From: an uncultured Bacteroidales bacterium
Lineage (GTDB): Bacteria > Bacteroidota > Bacteroidia > Bacteroidales > WCHB1-69
Assembly (NCBI GenBank): GCA_900321845.1
Contig: ONXT01000125.1
Coordinates: 1 to 7,320, forward strand
Direction of reading: 5' to 3'
DNA length: 7,320 bases
Shown: piece after piece, positions 1 through 5,969 of the stretch
Layout of the letters: each line of letters starts with the position of its first letter
Numbering within the stretch: position 1 is the first letter of the stretch
Notes under the pieces: generated by a model
Databases searched by the model: none
Told to the model about the DNA's origin: nothing
What the model saw: the letters and a program-made list of their open reading frames with translations, nothing else
Position numbers and translations under genes: made by a program

Positions 1-100
1 CGGAATGATCCCTTTACCTCTTGTAAAGAAAAGAAGCCTGTGATTATGAAAACTACAAGACTAAAGAGGGAAAATTCCGAAAAAAAACAAAGGATGGCTT

Positions 101-649
101 CTATTCGTCCCAGAAATCCAGGGAGGAACAGTCTTCGGCATAGAAATCAAGGATGTCGTAATCGATGCCGTCCAAGTCGGACTCTTCAAAATCGCCAATC
201 GGCGCGTTGGCATCCTCAATCAGCCAGTCCGCATCCTCCTCTACAGCGGTGCTGCTTTGCGTCCGAACTTTCGGTTTGGAGGCCTGGGGCTGCGCGTATG
301 CCAAGGTCTTGGAAAGGTCTATTGATTTTTTATCCTCTGGAGCCGGAATCTCTGCGGCTGCATCCACATTCTGACCGGACGCAGTTGGAACCGTTTTTTC
401 CTGAGTTACTGCAATCAACTGCTCATTATCGTTTTTCTGCAAAGACTGGCGGACAAAAAGACCGATACCCAAAATCAAGACGAGGGAAGCGGCGGCGGAA
501 ATGGCTCCAATCCAGCGGCGACGAACGATCAAACGCTTGTTCTCTTCTGCGGAAATGCGTTTCATCACCTCGCCCGGAAGTTTTTCAAAATAACCTTTCG
601 GAACTTGAAAACGATTGTTTTTTAAGTACTTATCCAACGAATTGTCCAT
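101..649 (-). CDS. Small single-pass inner-membrane protein with anti-sigma-like N-terminus and acidic C-terminal tail
   Basis: The product is 182 residues, with ATG at 649 and stop TAG at 103-101. Residues 1-45 are polar and basic and contain F14-Q-V-P-K-G-Y-F-E-K-L-P. This fits the F-x-VP-x-GYF-x-x-L pattern that I recall from small Bacteroidota proteins usually encoded beside ECF sigma factors. One membrane helix follows (about 46-66), preceded by the basic run VRRRW, so the N-terminus should be cytoplasmic and the rest periplasmic. Residues 71-136 are a low-complexity linker. Residues 137-182 hold 19 Asp/Glu and no Lys/Arg, in a DLDGIDYDILDFYAED-type pattern. There is no cleavable signal peptide. 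It lies 96 bases downstream of the phosphatase gene on the same strand and may be read with it; no consensus -7 element was found in that gap. A role as an anti-sigma or sigma-associated membrane protein is inference, since no sigma gene adjoins it here. That a gene exists is well supported; its function is not. Confidence 0.75.
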   Translation of the reverse strand: MDNSLDKYLKNNRFQVPKGYFEKLPGEVMKRISAEENKRLIVRRRWIGAISAAASLVLILGIGLFVRQSLQKNDNEQLIAVTQEKTVPTASGQNVDAAAEIPAPEDKKSIDLSKTLAYAQPQASKPKVRTQSSTAVEEDADWLIEDANAPIGDFEESDLDGIDYDILDFYAEDCSSLDFWDE

Positions 650-685
650 TCTTTTTTGAGCCAGAAAAACGAGGCATTGACGAAT

Positions 686-710
686 AAAAAAAGCGATGGT
701 TTAATGCTTT
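686..710 (-). terminator. Weak candidate terminator after the acid phosphatase gene
   Basis: Read on the minus strand, AAAGC (710-706) can pair with GCTTT (694-690) around an 11-base loop. The second arm runs into a tract of seven T (692-686). The stem is only five pairs and AT-rich, so termination would be weak, and read-through into the membrane-protein gene is plausible. The reverse orientation also has a T-run (715-721), but no plus-strand gene ends here. Confidence 0.25.
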
Positions 711-745
711 AACATTTTTTTCGTGAATTTATCACCTATCTTCAT

Positions 746-1459
746 TCACTTTTTCTTTAGCCGGTTGAATTCCGCCTTCGCCTTTTTCAACTGCTCGTTG
801 AAGCTGTCGCTGGCGTGCAGACGAGCCACGTAGGCCGCCGCCAGAACGCGCCCCGCATCCACATCGCTCTGATAGTGAACGCCGCAGATGACACGGCTCT
901 GGCCGAATTCGTATCCGTATTTGAAAATCTCGTTCTGCCGCTCCACATTGATTTCCGCCAGCACCAACGCAATGGCCCAACCGATGGTGGTGTGCCCCGA
1001 TGGATAGGAGCCGTTTTTGCTCAAGGCATCCTCATCCCACGGCGTCAACGACGTCTCCTCAAAAAGCACGAAAGGACGAACACGCATATAGTGTTCTTTC
1101 GCCTCCTTGGTGCAATAATCCGACGTCCATGAAATGCCGATAATCAACCGGGCCAATTCCGGTGTGCCTGCCTTTGACAACTCCAGCCCAAAGCAGGGCG
1201 AGAAATTTTTCAACAACGAATCCTCATTCAAGTGTGAGTCCGACACGGCAACTTGCCCGCGTGGCGTATTCCTCTGCAATTTTCCCCATAAATACTGCGA
1301 ATAATCGTAGGCAAAAATCGCGTCATTCGGCATCGGAGCCGGAGGAAGCAACTGCAAACTGCTCGGAGCCTCGTTTGGCTGCAAAAAACGGGCGACACCT
1401 TGCGCAAACAAACCTGTGGAAAAAATGACCAAAAGAAGTGCTGATAAAAATTTTTTCAT
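746..1459 (-). CDS. Secreted class A non-specific acid phosphatase (PAP2 superfamily, PhoN-like)
   Basis: The product is 237 residues, close to the usual size of class A bacterial acid phosphatases (about 250). Residues 1-19 form a signal peptide (MKK, hydrophobic core, LFA before Q20), placing the enzyme in the periplasm or outside the cell. The full PAP2 signature is present in order. K-x6-RP is K121 to R128-P129. The second block is G150-S-Y-P-S-G-H156-T, the class A signature. SR-x5-H-x3-D is S188-R189, H195 and D199. From family knowledge, H195 is the phosphorylated nucleophile, H156 the acid/base, and the basic residues hold the phosphate. The enzyme should release phosphate from a range of monoesters. 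A lipid-phosphate role is less likely because there are no membrane helices after the signal peptide. The start is supported by the signal peptide and by a consensus promoter about 40 bases upstream. It is transcribed divergently from mutS2. Confidence 0.93.
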   Translation of the reverse strand: MKKFLSALLLVIFSTGLFAQGVARFLQPNEAPSSLQLLPPAPMPNDAIFAYDYSQYLWGKLQRNTPRGQVAVSDSHLNEDSLLKNFSPCFGLELSKAGTPELARLIIGISWTSDYCTKEAKEHYMRVRPFVLFEETSLTPWDEDALSKNGSYPSGHTTIGWAIALVLAEINVERQNEIFKYGYEFGQSRVICGVHYQSDVDAGRVLAAAYVARLHASDSFNEQLKKAKAEFNRLKKK

Positions 1460-1496
1460 TGCTGCTTGAATTTGTTCAAAAAGGAATTACCGGGTG

Positions 1497-1528
1497 CAAA
1501 AGTACATCTTTTGTCGGAATCACGCAAA
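1497..1528 (-). promoter_or_regulatory. Bacteroidota housekeeping-type promoter for the acid phosphatase gene
   Basis: On the minus strand, TTTG (1528-1525) is followed by 20 bases and then TACTTTTG (1504-1497). This matches the -33 TTTG and -7 TAnnTTTG consensus of the Bacteroidota primary sigma factor with the expected spacing. Transcription would start near 1490, giving a leader of about 30 bases with no Shine-Dalgarno sequence ahead of the ATG at 1459. Confidence 0.72.
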
Positions 1529-1543
1529 CTCTTATTTTCAATT

Positions 1544-1565
1544 CTCAACTCTCAACTAATTTGAG
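1544..1565. repeat. Tandem CTCAACT repeat overlapping a short inverted repeat
   Basis: CTCAACT occurs twice back to back (1544-1550 and 1551-1557). The second copy also starts an inverted repeat, CTCAA (1551-1555) with TTGAG (1561-1565), separated by five bases. The inverted repeat abuts the candidate -7 element of mutS2, where an operator could sit. It is short and AT-rich and may be chance; similar TCAA/TCTCAACT-rich stretches are frequent between Bacteroidota genes. Confidence 0.35.
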
Positions 1566-1573
1566 TATTTTTG
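1566..1573 (+). promoter_or_regulatory. Candidate -7 promoter element for mutS2
   Basis: TATTTTTG matches the Bacteroidota -7 consensus TAnnTTTG at every fixed position. It lies 21 bases before the mutS2 ATG, so the leader would be very short, around 15 bases. No TTG is present at the expected -33 position (around 1542-1546), so the promoter may be weak or need an activator. Confidence 0.5.
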
Positions 1574-1594
1574 CAGCCCAATTTTGACGAATCG

Positions 1595-4051
1595 ATGATT
1601 TATCCCCACACATTTGAAGAAAAAATAGGTTTTGACTCCATCCGCGCACTGCTCTCCGAAAAATGCGTCAGCGATATGGGGCGCGCCGAAGTTGATGACA
1701 TCCGCTACTCCACCTCTTTGGAAGAGGTCAACAAGAAACTACTGAGAACCAACGAGTTCAAGTCTGTCCTCCTCTTTGACGACCCCTTCCCGGCACAAGA
1801 TTTCAACAACCTTCTCCCCACCCTTTCACGCATCGCCATCGACGGAACCCACATCGAGCTGGACGAACTGGGCGATCTGCGAAACCTCATCAACGCCGTC
1901 ATCCAGTCCGTGGTCTATTTCCGCATCCGACACGAAGACGGAAAATACCCTAACCTATGGGAACTCTGCCAAAATATGGCATTGGAAAAGGAACTTTTGA
2001 ATGCCATCAATCGCATTCTCGACCCGAAGGGGAACCTCCGCAACGACGCATCCGACGAGCTTTCACGCATCCGTGCGGCCATCATCAGGATATCCAACGA
2101 CGCCGACCGGAAAATACGCAAATTGCTGACCGTCGCCAAACAGGACGGCATCGTCAAGGAGGATGCTGAGATGACTGTGCGCAATGGCCGGCTCTGCATT
2201 CCCGTGCAAGCGCAGTTCAAACGCCGGCTGCAAGGTTTCATCCACGATGAATCCGCCACCGGACAGACCGTTTTCATCGAACCGACAGAGGTCTTTTCAG
2301 CCAACAACGAACTGAAAGATTTGCTGAATGCGGAAAAAAGGGAAATCATCCGCATTCTCACCGCGCTGACCGACCAGATCCGACTTTCAATCCCGAATCT
2401 GCGTGTCTATCACGACTTTATCGGACAAATCGACTTTATCCGCGCCAAGGCTCTCTTTGCCATCGACATCCTTGCTGGGATGCCGCATCTCACTGATACT
2501 CAAATCATTCATCTGCACAAAGCCAAACACCCGCTGCTCTATCTCAAATTCCAAAATCTGAAAAAAGAGGTACAACCTTTGGAACTGGAATTGACTCCCC
2601 AACAACGGATATTGATTATTTCCGGTCCGAATGCTGGTGGTAAGTCGGTGTGCCTCAAGACAATAGGACTTCTTCAATATATGCTGCAATGCGGTCTGCT
2701 CGTTCCAGCCGACGAAACTTCCGAGATGGGCGTCTTCCACGATTTCTTCATTGACATGGGCGACGAGCAATCCATTGAAAATGACCTGAGTACGTACAGT
2801 TCGCACCTGCGGAACCTGAAGGTGATGCTGGAAGAATTGAATGAGCGCTCGCTGTTTTTAATTGATGAGTTCGGTTCCGGCACCGAGCCGACGTTGGGTG
2901 CAGCAATGGCGGAAGCCGTACTCGAAAAATTCTATGATTCCAAATCCTTCGGCGTGGTGACCACCCATTACGGAAACCTCAAGATATTCCCCGACACACA
3001 CCCCGAATCGGTCAACGGAGCGATGCTGTTTGACACGACCGAACTGCGTCCGTTGTTTAGACTGAAAATCGGCAATCCCGGCAGCTCCTTCACTTACGAA
3101 ATCGCCGCACAGATTGGGTTTCCGCAAGAGGTGATTGACAGCGCTATGCAAAAATCTGGCACAGCCCAGATAGATTATGAGCGGAAATTGCAGGAAATAG
3201 AGGTGGAGAAACTCGAAATTGACAAGGAGTTGCGGCTCGTTCAGTCCGCCGATGAGCAATTAGCCTTGATGATGCAAGAATATGGCGAGAAGTTCGGTGA
3301 ATTGGACAAACGAAGAAAAGAGATTCTGCAAAGTGCAAAGAACCAGGCGACCAGCATCATTGAGAATGCCAACAAATTGATAGAGAAGACCATACGTGAT
3401 ATCAAAGAGGCGAAAGCGGATCCCGTGAAAACCCGCGCCATTCGCAAGGAGGCGGAAAAGGTGAAGGAGGCATTACGCAAGGAGATTGATGAATTTGAAC
3501 TGAAGGAGGGACCGAAGCCGGCCGTACCATTGAAATACACAAAACCGAAAATAAAATCGAAGGAAAAACCCAAAATCGATACAGCCATTCATGTTGGAGA
3601 CTCTGTATATATGATTGACATCCAAACAGTTGGCGAAGTTTCTTCTATCAATGGCGACGATGTAGTCGTGAACTTCAATTCCGTTTCTTTTAGAACCTCG
3701 CTGAAAAAGCTGACGAAAATCAGCAAGAAAGAGGCAAAGGATGTGCGCCGAAGAGGAGTCCGGATGGATGGCGGCTCGCTCAGCGATGCACTGAACCAAA
3801 AAATTTCACAGTTCAAAACGCAATTGGACATTCGCGGGGTACGTGCCGAGGAAGCTATTCCGATTTTAGAGGACTACATCGACGAAGCCGTTCTGCTTAG
3901 TATTCATCAGGTTAAAATTTTGCACGGGAAAGGAAACGGCATTTTACGCAACATCGTGCGCCAATATTTGGCAAAGCGCAAAGAGGTAATCTCCTTCCGC
4001 GATGAAGATTTGCAATTCGGCGGTTATGGCATCACCGTCGTGGATTTGTAG
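1595..4051 (+). CDS. mutS2: MutS2 family ATPase/endonuclease with C-terminal Smr domain
   Basis: The product is 818 residues, normal for Bacteroidota MutS2. The ATG at 1595 is chosen over an in-frame TTG at 1571 because MIYP-x-x-FE-x-KIGFD is the usual family N-terminus and the TTG overlaps the -7 element. Domains in order: MutS-like core/lever and clamp (about 1-320); ATPase with Walker A G344-PNAGGKS, signature S399-TYSSHL, Walker B LFLID424-E425 and switch H458; a coiled-coil charged arm (about 525-640); a basic linker; a KOW-like beta segment (about 666-713); and the Smr nuclease domain with LDIRG (744-748) and HGKGNG (777-782). It lacks the MutS mismatch-recognition domain. Family members bind branched DNA and restrain or modulate homologous recombination; Bacillus subtilis MutS2 also acts on collided ribosomes. 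Which role holds here cannot be read from sequence. All key motifs are intact. The sigma gene starts 100 bases downstream with no clear terminator between. Confidence 0.97.
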   Translation: MIYPHTFEEKIGFDSIRALLSEKCVSDMGRAEVDDIRYSTSLEEVNKKLLRTNEFKSVLLFDDPFPAQDFNNLLPTLSRIAIDGTHIELDELGDLRNLINAVIQSVVYFRIRHEDGKYPNLWELCQNMALEKELLNAINRILDPKGNLRNDASDELSRIRAAIIRISNDADRKIRKLLTVAKQDGIVKEDAEMTVRNGRLCIPVQAQFKRRLQGFIHDESATGQTVFIEPTEVFSANNELKDLLNAEKREIIRILTALTDQIRLSIPNLRVYHDFIGQIDFIRAKALFAIDILAGMPHLTDTQIIHLHKAKHPLLYLKFQNLKKEVQPLELELTPQQRILIISGPNAGGKSVCLKTIGLLQYMLQCGLLVPADETSEMGVFHDFFIDMGDEQSIENDLSTYSSHLRNLKVMLEELNERSLFLIDEFGSGTEPTLGAAMAEAVLEKFYDSKSFGVVTTHYGNLKIFPDTHPESVNGAMLFDTTELRPLFRLKIGNPGSSFTYEIAAQIGFPQEVIDSAMQKSGTAQIDYERKLQEIEVEKLEIDKELRLVQSADEQLALMMQEYGEKFGELDKRRKEILQSAKNQATSIIENANKLIEKTIRDIKEAKADPVKTRAIRKEAEKVKEALRKEIDEFELKEGPKPAVPLKYTKPKIKSKEKPKIDTAIHVGDSVYMIDIQTVGEVSSINGDDVVVNFNSVSFRTSLKKLTKISKKEAKDVRRRGVRMDGGSLSDALNQKISQFKTQLDIRGVRAEEAIPILEDYIDEAVLLSIHQVKILHGKGNGILRNIVRQYLAKRKEVISFRDEDLQFGGYGITVVDL

Positions 4052-4090
4052 AAACGAAGCATCCTCCCAACCTGAAAAAACAATATTTTA

Positions 4091-4107
4091 TGTTGCATCG
4101 GGCAACA
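4091..4107. other. Short hairpin upstream of the ECF sigma gene
   Basis: TGTTGC (4091-4096) and GCAACA (4102-4107) form a perfect six-pair stem with a five-base loop, in the gap between mutS2 and the sigma gene. The bases after it (ATTTATAATGG) do not make a U-run, so it is a poor terminator. It lies 44 bases ahead of the sigma start and could be a leader structure, a protein site or chance. Confidence 0.25.
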
Positions 4108-4151
4108 ATTTATAATGGAATTTGTAAAACAAAATCAAAGCGTATCTTCCA

Positions 4152-4724
4152 ATGGTAAGTGACAGCGAATTAGTACGCGAATGCTTGGAGGGCAACCCCA
4201 AATACCAAGAAATACTCTACCAGCGGTTTGCGCCGATACTGATGGGTATTTGCATTCGCTATACTCGCAACATGGAAGATGCACAAGATCTGCTTCACGA
4301 CGCATTCGTGAAAATCTATCTAAATCTGAACTCTTTTAACGAGAAATTAGGTTCTTTGGAAGCTTGGGTCAAGACCATCACCATCAACACGGCGATCAAT
4401 GTTTATAGAAAAAAACAGAAGTCGGGCGGTACAATGGTTGAAATCGATGAGGTCGCGAACATGATAGAGGATGTGCAAGTCAGGCAGAATGACTTCCTGT
4501 CGGAGAAAATCCTCCTACAGTTCATCAACGAACTCCCCGACGGATACAGAACCGTTTTCAACCTGTTTGAAATCGACGGATACTCACACCTCGAAATCAC
4601 GAAAATGCTTGGAAGCTCCTACAGCACCACGCGCTCACAACTTTTCAAAGCGAAACGCCTGTTGAAACAGAAAATCGAGACCTACCTTGGCAAAGAATTT
4701 AAGGATCAAATAGAGAAAAAATAA
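4152..4724 (+). CDS. ECF-type RNA polymerase sigma factor (sigma-70 family)
   Basis: The product is 190 residues, the usual ECF size, with only regions 2 and 4. Region 2 spans about 23-88: RFAPILMGICIRYTRN, then D43-AQDLLHDAF-VKIY (polymerase-binding region 2.2), then LEAWVKTITINTAINVYRKK, covering the -10-recognition helix. A variable linker (about 89-117) follows. Region 4 spans about 118-172: LPDGYRTVFNLFEIDGYSHLEIT and the recognition helix S-x-TTRSQLFKAKRLL. It directs RNA polymerase to a small regulon, probably envelope related. The ATG at 4152 fits the family N-terminus (DSELVRECLEGNPKYQEILYQRFAP). No Shine-Dalgarno sequence is present. Its stop is one base before the start of the next gene, so the two are surely co-transcribed and translationally coupled. 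That coupling, and the partner's anti-sigma-like layout, suggest it is held inactive at the inner membrane until a signal arrives. The regulon and cognate promoter cannot be read from the window. Confidence 0.95.
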   Translation: MVSDSELVRECLEGNPKYQEILYQRFAPILMGICIRYTRNMEDAQDLLHDAFVKIYLNLNSFNEKLGSLEAWVKTITINTAINVYRKKQKSGGTMVEIDEVANMIEDVQVRQNDFLSEKILLQFINELPDGYRTVFNLFEIDGYSHLEITKMLGSSYSTTRSQLFKAKRLLKQKIETYLGKEFKDQIEKK

Positions 4725-4725
4725 T

Positions 4726-5856
4726 ATGAAGGAACAGGAAATTGGCAAACTGTTTAAGGAAAAGCTGGCTGGCTACCAAACCCCTCCCCCCGAAGGAGTA
4801 TGGAACCGCATTCAGCAGGACGCCTCGCTGAAGAAATTCAACCGCAGTCGCGCTTTCCATCGCGTGGCCACTCGCATCATTCTGCCAATTATTGGCGCAG
4901 TCGCAGTGGTTTCCACCATCTTGGTCATTGCCTTCAACAACAATAACAACCTTGATAACCAACCTGTTGTCAAGGAAACACCCGCCATCGCCCAAACAGT
5001 TGAAACAACACCAGAAGCGACATCCCCCACCCTCATTTCCTCACCCGCCACGGCAACTCCCGCCGTGGAAATTCCTGCCAAGCCAAACAATGGCGTTCGC
5101 GAATTCATCCTTCCCGCTAATTCTACACCGCTAAAAACAAACGTCATCACTTCCGACTTAGCCTCCTCCGACCCATCCGAAACCACCTCCACGCCCATCC
5201 CCACCACTAAACCGGCTTCTACTACTCCCCCAGTCTCCAATCAAACTCAAGCAACAAACGCTAAAATCAGCGAAAAACCAGATGTTGCTTATAATCAACA
5301 GATTAACAATCCATCCAACGATATCAGAATCGAAGAAACGCCTCCAACTCTGCCAAAATCTGACAAAACCGGTATGCTTCGCTACAGCAAGGATACCTCG
5401 GTTTGCCGTAATTCCCCGCTAAACCTTTACGTTGAAAATGCCGCCAGCGTTCATTGGAGCATCGGTTCCAACGATCCCGTCATCACCATTTATCCGGAAG
5501 AGAACACGCAGATTTACGCCAACGTACAGACGATGGACAAAGTGGATACGACTATTTACGTGAATATCAACGTATTCGACTGCGAACTGTTCGTACCGAC
5601 CGCTTTCACTCCCAACGGCGACGGACTGAACGACGAATTTCTGGTTCATGCACCGATGGAAATCTCCAACTTTGAAATGCTGATTTTTGACAAGATGAGC
5701 CGGAGCCTCTTCCAGACCAAGGAAATCAACTACGGCTGGGACGGCACCTCGCAAGGCAAGCCCCTGCCTCCGGGCACCTATTTCTACGTCATCACCTACC
5801 GCGATGCGCTCAACGAAAAGCACGTGATGAAAGGTCAACTCGTGCTCATCCGATAA
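4726..5856 (+). CDS. Anti-sigma-like single-pass membrane protein with Ig-like segment and T9SS type B (gliding-motility) C-terminal domain
   Basis: The product is 376 residues. Residues 1-50 are cytoplasmic and basic, with FKEKLAGYQTPPPEGVWNRI, which resembles the P-x-G-aromatic motif of Bacteroidota sigma-partner proteins. One membrane helix follows (about 51-70, IILPIIGAVAVVSTILVIAF), with R/H-rich flanking on the cytoplasmic side. Residues 71-215 are a Thr/Pro/Ser/Asn-rich linker, likely extended outside the membrane. Residues 216-286 (SVCRNSPLNLYV onward) resemble the Ig/PKD-like repeats that precede such domains; C227 and C286 could pair. Residues 287-376 are a CHU_C/type B sorting domain: FVPTAFTPNGDGLNDEF, YGWDGTSQGKPLPPGTYFY and terminal KGQLVLIR. 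In known proteins this domain targets cargo to the type IX secretion system, after export with a cleavable signal peptide. None is present here, so the domain is probably tethered in the periplasm. It follows the sigma gene by one base. Domains are well supported; an anti-sigma or secretion-sensing role is inference. Confidence 0.88.
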   Translation: MKEQEIGKLFKEKLAGYQTPPPEGVWNRIQQDASLKKFNRSRAFHRVATRIILPIIGAVAVVSTILVIAFNNNNNLDNQPVVKETPAIAQTVETTPEATSPTLISSPATATPAVEIPAKPNNGVREFILPANSTPLKTNVITSDLASSDPSETTSTPIPTTKPASTTPPVSNQTQATNAKISEKPDVAYNQQINNPSNDIRIEETPPTLPKSDKTGMLRYSKDTSVCRNSPLNLYVENAASVHWSIGSNDPVITIYPEENTQIYANVQTMDKVDTTIYVNINVFDCELFVPTAFTPNGDGLNDEFLVHAPMEISNFEMLIFDKMSRSLFQTKEINYGWDGTSQGKPLPPGTYFYVITYRDALNEKHVMKGQLVLIR

Positions 5857-5969
5857 ACATCCTTTACATATAATTTATAAGAAGGAATCCGTGAATAGTG
5901 GATTTGGCAAAAGCCACCAAGAACGATGAAATCCTGCATTGAACGACTGTTCACAATCACCACCACTCT

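Noticed and set aside
80..91. A-run (T-run on the minus strand) just downstream of the 101-649 stop, considered as a terminator
   Set aside because: Eight consecutive T on the minus strand are present, but no convincing stem precedes them.
1..100. A minus-strand frame toward the left edge reading SLVVFIITGFFSLQ, which resembles a signal peptide and could begin a downstream gene
   Set aside because: No ATG, GTG or TTG start is in frame before it, and the T-rich strand favours Phe-rich translations by chance. A start would have to be unusual. Sequence to the left is needed.
40..687. A 215-codon open frame on the plus strand, also open to the left edge, opposite the membrane-protein gene
   Set aside because: Its translation is rich in Arg, Pro and Ser with no domain or hydrophobic pattern, while the minus-strand product shows a clear motif, a membrane helix and a sensible start. 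It is the antisense shadow.
1571..1594. Upstream in-frame TTG start that would add eight residues to MutS2
   Set aside because: It overlaps the candidate -7 element, and the ATG at 1595 gives the usual family N-terminus.
1915..2361. Long minus-strand open frames inside mutS2 (also 2387-2806, 2858-3259 and 3241-3588)
   Set aside because: They lie wholly inside an intact, motif-complete mutS2 and show no family features.
4117..4124. GGAATTTG, with TTG about 21 bases upstream, as a promoter for the sigma gene
   Set aside because: The TTTG half fits, but the TA of the -7 consensus is replaced by GG, so the support is too weak to call.
4812..5240. Antisense 142-codon open frame rich in Val/Gly/Ala over the linker of the CTD protein
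   Set aside because: It mirrors the biased Thr/Pro/Ser codons of the linker and has no start context or recognisable domain.
5857..5969. Possible terminator in the convergent gap (TGGC-AAAA-GCCA at 5905-5916)
   Set aside because: The stem is only four pairs, and no T-run follows on either strand. No other feature was seen in this gap.
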